Source of the DNA: Candidatus Epulonipiscium sp.
GTDB lineage: Bacteria; Bacillota; Clostridia; Lachnospirales; Defluviitaleaceae
Assembly: GCA_012518815.1 (NCBI GenBank)
Contig: JAAYRK010000052.1
Location: 1 to 64,000 of the forward strand
Direction of reading: 5' to 3'
Length of the DNA: 64,000 bases
The position numbers and the translations under genes are program-made. Below, piece after piece: positions 17,340 through 26,203 of the stretch (position 1 is its first letter; each line of letters starts with the position of its first letter). The notes under the pieces are model-generated. The model was not told the origin of the DNA, did not search any database, and saw nothing but the letters and a program-made list of their open reading frames with translations.

Positions 17340-18503
17340 ATGAATAAAATACAAAGGATATTTATTATGTTTATATTATGGTTTTTAATACCCATAAAAG
17401 TATATTCCCATACTGTGGAAGAAATTTGGACAAGACAAATAGATAGTTTAGATTTTTCAACTATAGATAAGACTGTTACTAGCATTAAAAGTCAAAAAGA
17501 AAATCCTTATTTACATGAATTTAATTTTAAAGATACAGTTATTAAAATAATAAAAGGAGAAGCTGATTTTTCTCTTACAAACATTATAAAAGCAATAATA
17601 ATTATGATTTTTAAAGAAATGCCAGCTTATTTTGCTTTGATCGGAAAACTAATAGTTATTTCTATGCTCTGTGCTTTTTTAAGTAATTTAGCTGAATCTT
17701 TTAAAAGCAAATCTACTTCTAGCGTGGGTTTTTACGTGTGTTATATTGTATTAATCATACTACTTTTACAATCTTTTAAGATAGCCATGAGAGTTTCGGA
17801 AACAACAATTGAAAACATGGTATTAATTATTCAGTCTTCCCTGCCTATGTTATTGACCTTAATGATTGCTTCAGGAGCTGTTACTAGTGGGACAGTATTT
17901 GAGCCTTTTATTATATTCGCCTTACAAATTGTTGGAGTTTTTATAAAAAAAGTGTTACTGCCTTTAATTTTTTTCACTGCAGTTTTAGGAATTATTAATT
18001 CTTTGACGAATAAAAATTTCCTAAAAAAAATGCTTGAATTTTTTTGTCAAGGGATTGATTGGATCATCAAAGGAATAGCTATATTATTTATAGGGCTTAT
18101 GAGCCTTAGTGGCTTAACAGCTCCTGTTTTAGACGGAGTTATCAACAAAGCTGCAAAAACAGCAGTAGGAGTAGTGCCAGTAGTGGGGGAAAGCCTTACT
18201 GGAGCCGTAGATATTGTTATGAATTGTTCTCTTCTTATCAAAAACGCAGTGGGTGTAGGGGTTATTATACTAATTTCTATTTATTGCTTATTACCATTAA
18301 TTAAAATTCTTCTTTTTTTAATAGTTTATAAATTGACGGCAGCTCTTATAGAACCAATATCAGATAAAAGAATAGTAAATTGTATTTCTGATACAGGAGA
18401 TGTTTGTATAAAATTATTTACTGCTATCTTGACAAGTTCTCTTATTTTTATTGTTGCAATTACTATTTTAATAGGAGTTGGAACAATGACTTCATTAAGA
18501 TAA
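17340..18503 (+). CDS. spoIIIAE: Stage III sporulation protein AE
   Basis: A 387-residue polytopic membrane protein. It starts with a signal-like hydrophobic segment (FIMFILWFLIPIKVYS), followed by an extracytoplasmic stretch and then about six or seven helices. It is the largest integral protein of the SpoIIIA channel and is thought to act as the membrane transporter part. The SGLTAPVLDG and VPVVGESLTGAVD motifs near residues 255-285 are family hallmarks. Confidence 0.94.
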   Translation: MNKIQRIFIMFILWFLIPIKVYSHTVEEIWTRQIDSLDFSTIDKTVTSIKSQKENPYLHEFNFKDTVIKIIKGEADFSLTNIIKAIIIMIFKEMPAYFALIGKLIVISMLCAFLSNLAESFKSKSTSSVGFYVCYIVLIILLLQSFKIAMRVSETTIENMVLIIQSSLPMLLTLMIASGAVTSGTVFEPFIIFALQIVGVFIKKVLLPLIFFTAVLGIINSLTNKNFLKKMLEFFCQGIDWIIKGIAILFIGLMSLSGLTAPVLDGVINKAAKTAVGVVPVVGESLTGAVDIVMNCSLLIKNAVGVGVIILISIYCLLPLIKILLFLIVYKLTAALIEPISDKRIVNCISDTGDVCIKLFTAILTSSLIFIVAITILIGVGTMTSLR

Positions 18504-18510
18504 GGGTGAT

Positions 18511-19143
18511 ATGATGATTGATTTTTTAGGAAATTGGCTAAGGAACATAGCTTTTTTTATAATTTTTACAGTTTTTTTGGATATGTTGATGCCTGACAGC
18601 AGTTTTAGAAGTTATATCCGTATGCTTTTAGCATTAATTTTAATCCTTATTGTTACTAAGCCTATTAGTTCATTAGTTGTAAAGTCTGCCTCAATTGCTA
18701 ATGCAGTTGAAATCAATGAATTGGAATTGGAAAGGCAGACAATTCTTAAAGAAAGTAAAATGATTCAATCAAAACAAAATGATTTAATTATTGAAAGATA
18801 TAAAGATACAGTTTCGATGCAAATAGGAAAATTAATTGAAACAAATAGTAATTATAGTCCCCAAACCATAGAAATAATTATAGACGAAGATAGAGAGTCT
18901 GAAAGTTTTGGGGAAATTAATGAATTAAAAATTCTCCTTGTGGACAAAGAAGAATTATCAAAGGGAAAAAATAATATTGAAGCAGTTAAACCAATTAAAA
19001 TTGATACAAAAATTGAGAAAGAAAAGAAGCTAGAAAATGCTATTGAAGATAGAGAACTAGAAAAAAATATAAAAAATTTATTAATTAACTTCTATAATTT
19101 GTCCATTGATAATATACATATTACTGTACAAAAGAATTATTAG
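18511..19143 (+). CDS. spoIIIAF: Stage III sporulation protein AF
   Basis: A 210-residue protein with two N-terminal membrane helices and a cytoplasmic or intermembrane ring-forming domain. SpoIIIAF carries a YscJ/FliF-like ring-building motif and can multimerise. The N-terminus shows the family run MLMPDSSFRSYIRMLLALILIL. The centre (about residues 115-165) is Lys/Glu-rich. A second ATG three bases downstream is possible. Confidence 0.9.
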   Translation: MMIDFLGNWLRNIAFFIIFTVFLDMLMPDSSFRSYIRMLLALILILIVTKPISSLVVKSASIANAVEINELELERQTILKESKMIQSKQNDLIIERYKDTVSMQIGKLIETNSNYSPQTIEIIIDEDRESESFGEINELKILLVDKEELSKGKNNIEAVKPIKIDTKIEKEKKLENAIEDRELEKNIKNLLINFYNLSIDNIHITVQKNY

Positions 19144-19153
19144 GGGTGGAAAC

Positions 19154-19750
19154 ATGGGAAAAATTATGGAATGGTTAAAACTACAGGAAAAAGAAAATAA
19201 AAACATTATCTACAATATTATGTTTTTTATTGGAATAGGTGTTTTATTAATAATTCTAGGAGATACAGTATTTAATAATGTTCCTAAAAAAATAATTGAT
19301 AAAAAGGATAATTTAGTAATTAATGAGGGAAACTTAAAAGAACAGAACAAAAATTTCGAAGATGCAATGGAAGAGAGATTAGAAGCAATATTTTCAAAAA
19401 TGGAAGGGGTAGGGAAAGTTGAAGTAATGCTTACTATATCTTATGGAAAAGAAATTTTTTTAGCAGAGGATGTTGACTCTAATTATTCTAAAACTAATGA
19501 AGAAGATACCCAAGGGGGACAAAGAGAAATAACTAGCGAAGATATACAAAGTAAAACAGTGATGCAAAATACGGGATCGGGCAGTACAGAACCGGTTATA
19601 TTAAAGGAAAAGTATCCAGAGGTAAAGGGAGTATTGATTTTAGCAGAGGGGGGAGAAGATCCGAGAGTTAAACAACAGTTAACCGCAGCTGCTGAAACTT
19701 TGTTGGGAGTTCCTGCTCATAAGGTTCAAGTATTTAAAATGAATAAATAA
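19154..19750 (+). CDS. spoIIIAG: Stage III sporulation protein AG
   Basis: A 198-residue protein with one membrane helix (about residues 20-40) and an extracytoplasmic ring-building domain. SpoIIIAG forms a large ring in the intermembrane space. The family stretch KYPEVKGVLILAEGG...VKQQLTAAAETLLGVPAHKVQVFKM is clear at the C-terminus. I used the ATG after GGGGTGG; an earlier in-frame start falls within spoIIIAF. Confidence 0.93.
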   Translation: MGKIMEWLKLQEKENKNIIYNIMFFIGIGVLLIILGDTVFNNVPKKIIDKKDNLVINEGNLKEQNKNFEDAMEERLEAIFSKMEGVGKVEVMLTISYGKEIFLAEDVDSNYSKTNEEDTQGGQREITSEDIQSKTVMQNTGSGSTEPVILKEKYPEVKGVLILAEGGEDPRVKQQLTAAAETLLGVPAHKVQVFKMNK

Positions 19751-19765
19751 TAGGGGGAATCGTAT

Positions 19766-20491
19766 ATGTTTGTATTAAAAAGAAATCAAATAATAGTTAC
19801 GGCTTTAGTAGCTATGATTGCTATTGCCGGATATTTAAATTATACAGACAGCAATCAAATTGGTGATGCTGATATTGTTTATAAAGATGAGTTAAATATT
19901 TCTGATGCTATTCCTGATGATGCCATGATTATGGGAGATACTGAATTTACTGATACAACTGAAGGAGTAATTGGAGATGCTCTCTCAACAGATCCTGATA
20001 TTTTAGCTCAAATTAATCAGCTAGAAATAGGGGAAGATTTTGATGATACTATAGAGACGGCATCGGCAGATGAATTTGCAATTATTGGGGAAGAAGAGGA
20101 TCCGGGGGCTGCTGTTTTTGTTAACAGTAACACGGATACCCCATATTTTGCTCAGGCAAAACTAGACAGGGAACAATCAAGGGCAAAAGAAAGAGAAATA
20201 TTATCCGAAATATTAAATAACAAATCAGTGGACAAAGATAAAAAATCTCAAGCAGCAGATGAAATGTTAAAGCTACAAAGAAGAATAGAAAAAGAATCTG
20301 CAACTGAGGCAATGATTGAAGCAAAGGGCTTTAAAGAAGTTTATGTAAGAATTAATGACAATGGAGTAGATATTGTTGTAAATAAAGAAAAATTAACAGA
20401 ACAAGAGCTTGCACAAATTGAAAGTATAGTAAGAAATGCAACTGGATTTGAAGTTGACAAAATTCAAATTATTCCCCTTAAATCTCAATAA
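19766..20491 (+). CDS. spoIIIAH: Stage III sporulation protein AH
   Basis: The mother-cell partner of the forespore protein SpoIIQ. The 241-residue protein has one N-terminal membrane helix (about residues 8-25), a long acidic spacer rich in Asp and a C-terminal YscJ/FliF-like ring domain. The segment DKDKKSQAADEMLKLQRRIEKE is typical. The spacer (about residues 30-120) is longer and more acidic than in Bacillus. It is the last gene of the operon. Confidence 0.93.
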   Translation: MFVLKRNQIIVTALVAMIAIAGYLNYTDSNQIGDADIVYKDELNISDAIPDDAMIMGDTEFTDTTEGVIGDALSTDPDILAQINQLEIGEDFDDTIETASADEFAIIGEEEDPGAAVFVNSNTDTPYFAQAKLDREQSRAKEREILSEILNNKSVDKDKKSQAADEMLKLQRRIEKESATEAMIEAKGFKEVYVRINDNGVDIVVNKEKLTEQELAQIESIVRNATGFEVDKIQIIPLKSQ

Positions 20492-20498
20492 AAGCAAT

Positions 20499-20526
20499 TT
20501 GCAAATAGGAATAAATCTGATATAAT
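20499..20526 (+). promoter_or_regulatory. Candidate sigma-A promoter for the asp23-nusB unit
   Basis: TTGCAA and TATAAT are separated by 16 bases, about 58 bases before the Asp23 gene. The -10 is perfect. The sequence starts just after the spoIIIAH stop codon, so the housekeeping genes downstream need not depend on the sporulation operon. Confidence 0.6.
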
Positions 20527-20583
20527 AGTTAAAAGGTAAACTTTACTGTTTATTTAAGATAAGCTTTGGTGGGAGGAATATAA

Positions 20584-20997
20584 ATGGACGAAAGAAATGT
20601 TTCTTCAGTTAGTGATATAAATCAGATTGGTCAAATTCAGATTGCTGATGAAGTAATTGCAATTATTGCAGGTTTGGCTGCTACAGAAGTAGAAGGAATT
20701 GCTGGAATGGCAGGAACTTTTACCGGAGGAATTGCAGAAATTCTAGGTAAAAAGAATTTATCAAAAGGCGTAAAAGTAGAAGTAGGAGAAAGTGAAGTTT
20801 CTATTGATTTATTCCTTGTTATTAAATTTGGAGTTAAGATACCAGATGTTGCCTTGGCTGTTCAGAAAAAAGTTAAAAATGCAATTGAAACTATGACAGG
20901 ATTATCAGTTATCGAGATTAATCTTCATATTACAGGTGTTCATTTTGAAAAAAATAAAGCTGAGAATATTAAACAAGAAAATGAATTTTTTGAATAA
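20584..20997 (+). CDS. yqhY: Asp23/Gls24 family envelope stress protein (YqhY-like)
   Basis: A 137-residue member of the Asp23 family, recognised by the repeats IADEVIAIIAGLAATEVEGIAGM and KVEVGESEVSIDLFLVIKFG, ending with VIEINLHITGVHFE. These proteins are cytoplasmic or membrane-associated; the Bacillus relative YqhY is linked to fatty-acid synthesis control. Here it directly follows spoIIIAH, with no accBC genes between, and precedes nusB. Similar protein to the one at 53.5 kb, which is shorter. Confidence 0.9.
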   Translation: MDERNVSSVSDINQIGQIQIADEVIAIIAGLAATEVEGIAGMAGTFTGGIAEILGKKNLSKGVKVEVGESEVSIDLFLVIKFGVKIPDVALAVQKKVKNAIETMTGLSVIEINLHITGVHFEKNKAENIKQENEFFE

Positions 20998-21006
20998 GAA
21001 AAGGAG

Positions 21007-21047
21007 AAATTAACCCTTAAATATGTAATATATTTAAGGGTTAATTT
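21007..21047 (+). terminator. Stem-loop between the Asp23 gene and nusB
   Basis: An 18-base arm containing aacccttaaatat pairs with atatttaagggtt around a five-base loop. The downstream part has only three T in a row, so termination may be partial. nusB begins 38 bases later with an AGGAGG site. Confidence 0.5.
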
Positions 21048-21084
21048 AAGCATATTTACAAATGAATTTTCTAGGAGGAAAAAG

Positions 21085-21507
21085 ATGAGCCGCCGAAGAG
21101 CCAGAGAGCATGTTTTTACTCTATTATTTCAAATGACTTTTGTAAGTCAAGAAGAATTTCAAGAAAAGATAGATTTATTTTTTAAATATAATAATATAAA
21201 AGAAGAAGATAAACAATATATTAAGGAAGAAGTCAGAGGAGTTCTTTCAAAGCTAGATACAATAGATGAACTCTTATCACAACATTCAAAAAAGTGGAAA
21301 ATAGACAGGATGTCTCGGGTAGATTTATCCATTCTTAGACTAGCTGTATTTGAAATAATTTATAGAGATGATATTCCCAATAGTGTGGCTATAAATGAAG
21401 CTGTAGAACTAGCAAAGAAATATAGTGGTGATCAGTCTCCTTCTTTTGTCAATGGCATATTAGGAAGTATTTCTTCATCTTTAGGTGAGGTTAATGATGA
21501 TGAATAG
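21085..21507 (+). CDS. nusB: Transcription antitermination factor NusB
   Basis: NusB binds boxA RNA with NusE (S10) during rRNA antitermination. The 140-residue helical protein begins with SRRRAREHVFTLLFQM, and the family features KKWKIDRMSRVDLSILRLAVFE and VAINEAVELAKKYS are present. The last bases overlap the start of xseA. The order Asp23-nusB-xseA-xseB-ispA is the standard Firmicute one, but folD, often inserted here, is missing. Confidence 0.96.
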   Translation: MSRRRAREHVFTLLFQMTFVSQEEFQEKIDLFFKYNNIKEEDKQYIKEEVRGVLSKLDTIDELLSQHSKKWKIDRMSRVDLSILRLAVFEIIYRDDIPNSVAINEAVELAKKYSGDQSPSFVNGILGSISSSLGEVNDDE

Positions 21508-22723
21508 AAAAGTATTTACTGTCTCTCATGTTAATAGTTATATTAAATCATTAATAGATAGGGATTATGTTTTAAGTAATATTTGGGTTGAAGGGGAAAT
21601 ATCAAATTTTAAAAGACATAGTTCTGGTCATATTTATTTCACATTGAAAGATAAGGATGGAGCTATTTCTTGTATTATGTTTAGAAGCAGTGCAGCTTCC
21701 CTTCTTTTTAACCCCCAAAATGGTATGAATGTAGTTGTTAAAGGATCTGTTTCTGTATATGAAAAAAGCGGTCAATATCAAATATATGTCAATCAAATGG
21801 AGAAAAAAGGAATAGGGGCTTTATACGAGGAATATGAGAGATTAAAAGAAAAACTGGAAAGAGAAGGGCTTTTTTTACAGGAATATAAAAAAGCCATACC
21901 TAGCTTTCCTAAAGTGGTAGGAATAATTACTTCACCAACTGGGGCAGCTATTAGGGATATTATTCAAGTATCAAAAAGAAGAAATCCTAATATACAGCTT
22001 GTTGTTTACCCGGTATTAGTTCAGGGAGAAAAAGCGGCAGCTGATATTGCACAAGCTATAAACGCAATGAACCAATGGGGAAAAGCTGATCTGCTTATAG
22101 TTGGCAGAGGAGGAGGTTCTTTAGAGGATTTATGGGCTTTTAATGAAGAAATTGTAGCAAGGGCAATATTTCAGTCGGATATTCCTGTTATTTCTGCAGT
22201 AGGGCATGAAACAGATTTTACTATATCAGATTTTGTTGCCGATTTAAGAGCTCCAACTCCTTCAGCAGCTGCAGAATTGGCAGTTCCTTTATTAAAAGAT
22301 TTAAATATTCGAATAGTTAATTCCTTTAAAATGATAAATAACATAATAGAAGATAAAATTAGTTTAGGAAGGGATAAGCTTTATAATATTAATAATTCAA
22401 TCCCTTTTAAAAGACCTCTTAATACTATTTATGAAAAGCAGCAGTATTTAGATAACTTAGAAAAGATTTTAGATAATCGTATAAAGCAGATTCTAGAAAA
22501 AAAGAAAAGCAGCCTTGTTAAAGAAATACAAACTTTAGAAGCTTTGTCTCCATTAAATACTTTAGTTCGTGGTTATTCAATTACTTTAAACTCGAAAGGT
22601 CACAATATTTCTTCTATAACTGAATTAAAAGTTGATGATAGTATACATGTGAAATTAAAAGACGGAATAATTGATGCAACTGTTACAGGAATCCAGAAAG
22701 AAGAGGAGGAGTTTAATGTCTGA
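21497..22723 (+). CDS. xseA: Exodeoxyribonuclease VII large subunit
   Basis: The large subunit of ExoVII, which degrades single-stranded DNA. It is 408 residues long. An OB-fold nucleic-acid-binding domain (VEGEISNFKRHSSGHIYFTLKD) is followed by the catalytic domain with GRGGGSLEDLWAFNEE and SAVGHETDFTISDFVADLRAPTPSAAAE. Three adjacent ATGs are possible; I picked the second because it is six bases after GGTGAGG. It overlaps xseB by eight bases. Confidence 0.95.
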   Translation: MMNRKVFTVSHVNSYIKSLIDRDYVLSNIWVEGEISNFKRHSSGHIYFTLKDKDGAISCIMFRSSAASLLFNPQNGMNVVVKGSVSVYEKSGQYQIYVNQMEKKGIGALYEEYERLKEKLEREGLFLQEYKKAIPSFPKVVGIITSPTGAAIRDIIQVSKRRNPNIQLVVYPVLVQGEKAAADIAQAINAMNQWGKADLLIVGRGGGSLEDLWAFNEEIVARAIFQSDIPVISAVGHETDFTISDFVADLRAPTPSAAAELAVPLLKDLNIRIVNSFKMINNIIEDKISLGRDKLYNINNSIPFKRPLNTIYEKQQYLDNLEKILDNRIKQILEKKKSSLVKEIQTLEALSPLNTLVRGYSITLNSKGHNISSITELKVDDSIHVKLKDGIIDATVTGIQKEEEEFNV

Positions 22724-22967
22724 TAAAAATCCCTTGTCTTTTGAAGAAGGTATAAAGCGTTTAGAAGAATTAGTTGAATTATTACAAGAAGGGGATATTA
22801 GTTTAGAAGATTCTTTAAAATATTATAAAGAAGGAATAAAATTAAGTATTTATTGTTCAAAGCAGTTAGAAGAAGCAGAAAGAGAAGTTATTAAGCTGCA
22901 AAAAGACTTTGAAGGAAAATATGTAGAAAAAGCATTTAAAATTTGGGAGAATGATAATGAAATATAA
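22716..22967 (+). CDS. xseB: Exodeoxyribonuclease VII small subunit
   Basis: The 83-residue small subunit: a helical hairpin with LSFEEGIKRLEELVELL, then GDISLEDSLKYYKEGIKL, both hallmarks. Several copies bind one large subunit. The ATG follows AGAGGAGGAG and lies within the end of xseA; the next gene starts inside this one, so the three are coupled. Confidence 0.95.
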   Translation: MSDKNPLSFEEGIKRLEELVELLQEGDISLEDSLKYYKEGIKLSIYCSKQLEEAEREVIKLQKDFEGKYVEKAFKIWENDNEI

Positions 22968-23844
22968 AGAAGAATTAAATAATAAAATAAAACTTATTAA
23001 TGATTATTTGGACAAAATATTTGATAGTTTTCCGGATTCACAAGCACAAATTATATATGAAGCCATGAAATATAGTGTTTTTGCAGGTGGGAAAAGACTT
23101 AGACCAGTATTGATGTTATCAGCTTTTGAAGCTGTAGGGGGAAAAGGAGAAATAATATTTCCCTTTGCTTGTGCTATTGAAATGATACATACTTATTCAT
23201 TAATACATGATGACCTTCCTGCTATGGATGATGACGATTATAGAAGAGGTAAAAAAACTAATCATAAGGTTTATGGGGAAGGGCTTGCAATTTTGGCAGG
23301 TGATGCCCTTTTAAATAAAGCTTATGAACTTATGATAAAGGCTTCTATAGATTATCCAGGGAAAGAAGCTCTTTTAGCCATGGATGCTATTGCTTCTTGT
23401 GCAGGAACGGAAGGAATGATTGGGGGGCAAGTTGTAGATTTAATTTCAGAAGGTCGCCCAGTAGATTTAGATATTATAAATTTTATTCACAAAAACAAAA
23501 CAGCTGCAATGATAGAAAGCTCATTAAAAGCGGGTGCAATATTAGGACAAGCTAGCAAAGAGGAAATAGAAGCTTTAGCTAATTTAGGTTATTGTATTGG
23601 TATGGCTTTTCAAATTCAAGATGATATTTTAGATATAACAGGTGATGAAAAAGAATTAGGAAAGGCTATAAACAGTGATCTAAAAAACAATAAAGCAACT
23701 TTTGTTTCCATTAAAGGCCTTGAAGAATCAAAGAAATATGTAGAAAGGCTTACTAGACAAGGAATGGATTATTTAGAGATACTTAAAGAAAGAGGAAATT
23801 TTTTGATCTGGCTATCAGATTACTTAATGACTCGTGGATTTTGA
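22957..23844 (+). CDS. ispA: Polyprenyl (farnesyl/geranyl) diphosphate synthase
   Basis: An all-helical isoprenoid synthase that joins isopentenyl diphosphate to allylic diphosphates. The 295-residue protein has FAGGKRLRPVLML, the first Asp-rich motif DDLPAMDDDDYRRG and the second motif DDILD. A small residue before the first motif favours farnesyl-length products, by family knowledge. I chose the ATG with GGGAG at seven bases. The next dxs gene supplies isopentenyl diphosphate through the non-mevalonate route. Confidence 0.93.
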   Translation: MKYKEELNNKIKLINDYLDKIFDSFPDSQAQIIYEAMKYSVFAGGKRLRPVLMLSAFEAVGGKGEIIFPFACAIEMIHTYSLIHDDLPAMDDDDYRRGKKTNHKVYGEGLAILAGDALLNKAYELMIKASIDYPGKEALLAMDAIASCAGTEGMIGGQVVDLISEGRPVDLDIINFIHKNKTAAMIESSLKAGAILGQASKEEIEALANLGYCIGMAFQIQDDILDITGDEKELGKAINSDLKNNKATFVSIKGLEESKKYVERLTRQGMDYLEILKERGNFLIWLSDYLMTRGF

Positions 23845-23856
23845 GGAGGATTTATT

Positions 23857-24300
23857 TTGCAAAGTGTTCAAGGAATATTCAATAATAATATTATTAAGGC
23901 TGCCGTTTTAGCATGGTTTATAGCACAACTTTTAAAAATGATTATCGTATTAATACAAAGCCGTAAAATTGATTTTTCCAGGCTTGTTGGTTCTGGAGGA
24001 ATGCCTAGTTCCCATTCGGCTTTTGTAATGGCTATGTGTGTAAAAGTAGGGGAAACTGCAGGATATGATTCTGCTTTATTTGGTTTAGCTGTAGTCATAG
24101 GTCTTATTGTTATGTATGATGCAGCAGGAGTAAGAAGGGCTGCTGGAAAGCAAGCAGCTGTTTTAAATAAAATTATTGAAGAAATAGAACATGATGAACT
24201 TCATTTTGAAGAGAGATTAAAAGAACTGCTTGGTCATACTCCTGTTGAAGTAATTGTAGGAGCATTTCTAGGGATTGTAATAGGGTTAACATTTTTTTGA
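23857..24300 (+). CDS. yuiD: Divergent PAP2 family membrane protein (YuiD-like)
   Basis: A 147-residue membrane protein with the PAP2-like signature GGMPSSHSAFVMAM near residue 47, and three to four helices. Relatives are lipid or undecaprenyl-phosphate phosphatases, but this divergent branch has no proven activity. Lying between ispA and dxs suggests a role with isoprenoid phosphates, which is only context. The TTG start follows GAGGAGG. Confidence 0.85.
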   Translation: MQSVQGIFNNNIIKAAVLAWFIAQLLKMIIVLIQSRKIDFSRLVGSGGMPSSHSAFVMAMCVKVGETAGYDSALFGLAVVIGLIVMYDAAGVRRAAGKQAAVLNKIIEEIEHDELHFEERLKELLGHTPVEVIVGAFLGIVIGLTFF

Positions 24301-24324
24301 CATGAAAGAAGGGATTAATCTGCA

Positions 24325-26196
24325 ATGATAATTGATAGAATTAATTCGCCTAAAGATTTAAAGAAATTAAGCTTAGATAAATTAAATATTGTTGCTAGAG
24401 AAATAAGAGCTTTTCTTATAGAGAAAATTAGCAATTCAGGTGGGCATTTAGCTTCTAATCTTGGAGTAGTTGAGTTGACCTTGGCTTTGCATTATTGTTT
24501 TAATTCCCCAAGGGACAAAATTATTTGGGATGTAGGTCATCAAAGTTATGTCCATAAAATCCTTACAGGAAGAAAAAATAAATTTGATAGTTTAAGAAAG
24601 TTTAAAGGTATAAGTGGTTTTCCAAAACAAAATGAAAGTAAACACGATGTTTTTGATACTGGTCACAGTTCCACATCAATTTCTGCAGCTATGGGTATTG
24701 CAGCTGCAAGGGACTTAAACAATGATAATTTTTCTGTTATTGCTGTAATTGGTGATGGTTCTTTAACTGGTGGCATGGCTTTTGAAGCTTTAAACAATGC
24801 TGGAAGATCTAATAGTGATTTAATAGTAGTACTTAATGATAATCAAATGTCCATATCTCCTAATGTAGGTGGGCTTTCCAAATATTTAAATAATATACGT
24901 ACAGAGCCAGTTTATCTTGAAGTAAAAGAAGATATTGCCCAAGCTCTTAGAAAGATACCTAGGATTGGTAAAAGTATTGAAAAAACTATTAAAAAGACCA
25001 AAGAAGGAATAAGATTTTTATTGGTTCCTGGAACCTTATTTGAAGAATTAGGTTTTACCTATGTTGGGCCTGTTGATGGGCATAATATGAAAGAATTAGT
25101 TAATGTAATTAATAGAGTTAAAAAAATGAAAGGACCAATTTTACTTCATGTGAAAACGGTAAAAGGAAAAGGATATAGTTTTGCTGAAAAATTCCCTAGT
25201 CGCTTTCATGGAGTTGATAGATTTGATATAGAAACAGGAGAATCCCTTAAAAAGGATTTTGCAGAAACTTACTCTGAGGTTTTTGGCAATACTTTGGTAG
25301 AGCTTGCACAAAAAAATGAAAAGCTTGTAGCAATTACAGCAGCTATGCCAGATGGTACGGGATTGATGGATTTTAGCAAGAAATTTCCAAAAAGGTTTTT
25401 TGATGTAGGAATTGCAGAACAACATGCAGTAACTTTTGCAGCTGGTTTGGCAAGGGAAGGTTTTCATCCTGTTTTTGCAGTTTATTCTTCGTTTTTACAA
25501 AGAGCCTATGATCAAATACTTCATGATGTTTGTATTCAAAAATTACCGGTTATTTTTGCAATAGATAGGGCGGGAATTGTAGGTTCGGATGGAGAAACGC
25601 ATCAAGGAATATTTGATTTATCATTTTTATCTCACATGCCTCATATGACAATCATGGCACCTAAGGACAAAAAAGAATTAAAAGATATGTTAAAATATGC
25701 AGTAAATATAAAAGGGCCTGTAGCCATTAGATATCCTAAAGGTGAGGCTCCAGAGCTATTTCCTTACATGAATAATCCTATTGAATATAAAAAGGCTGAA
25801 ATTTTATATGAAGGTGAAGATGCAGTAATATTTGCTGTAGGAAAAATGCTTGAAAAAGCTAAGATAATTGTTGAAAGTTTAAGGACAAAGGGCTTTAATA
25901 TGACTTTAGTTAATCCTAGATTTATTAAGCCACTTGATGAAGAATTAATAATTAGTCTTGCCAATAGTCATAAAACATTTTTTACTATGGAAGACAATGT
26001 AGTATCAGGTGGATTTGCTAGTAAAGTTTTAGAACTTTTATCCAAGCACAATATAAAAGATGTTCATATGAAGATTTTTGCCTTTCCTGATGAGTTTATT
26101 GCCCAGGGAAGTGTTGAAGAATTATACAAGGAATATGGTCTAGATACAGTAACTATGGAGGAAGAAATTATTAATCAATTAACTTCTAAAGGATGA
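24325..26196 (+). CDS. dxs: 1-Deoxy-D-xylulose-5-phosphate synthase
   Basis: Dxs condenses pyruvate and glyceraldehyde 3-phosphate using thiamine diphosphate and starts the MEP isoprenoid route. At 623 residues it is the typical length. TPP-binding features are seen: GHQSYVHKILTGR, GDGSLTGGMAFEALNNAG and DNQMSISPNVG. In the middle domain are AAMPDGTGL, GIAEQHAVTFAAGLA and DRAGIVGSDGETHQG. No truncation is seen. Confidence 0.96.
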   Translation: MIIDRINSPKDLKKLSLDKLNIVAREIRAFLIEKISNSGGHLASNLGVVELTLALHYCFNSPRDKIIWDVGHQSYVHKILTGRKNKFDSLRKFKGISGFPKQNESKHDVFDTGHSSTSISAAMGIAAARDLNNDNFSVIAVIGDGSLTGGMAFEALNNAGRSNSDLIVVLNDNQMSISPNVGGLSKYLNNIRTEPVYLEVKEDIAQALRKIPRIGKSIEKTIKKTKEGIRFLLVPGTLFEELGFTYVGPVDGHNMKELVNVINRVKKMKGPILLHVKTVKGKGYSFAEKFPSRFHGVDRFDIETGESLKKDFAETYSEVFGNTLVELAQKNEKLVAITAAMPDGTGLMDFSKKFPKRFFDVGIAEQHAVTFAAGLAREGFHPVFAVYSSFLQRAYDQILHDVCIQKLPVIFAIDRAGIVGSDGETHQGIFDLSFLSHMPHMTIMAPKDKKELKDMLKYAVNIKGPVAIRYPKGEAPELFPYMNNPIEYKKAEILYEGEDAVIFAVGKMLEKAKIIVESLRTKGFNMTLVNPRFIKPLDEELIISLANSHKTFFTMEDNVVSGGFASKVLELLSKHNIKDVHMKIFAFPDEFIAQGSVEELYKEYGLDTVTMEEEIINQLTSKG

Positions 26197-26203
26197 TTTT
26201 TAA

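Noticed and set aside
25141-25467. Reverse-strand 108-codon frame opposite dxs
   Set aside because: Composition is rich in Cys, Phe and Lys from reverse reading of a conserved gene.
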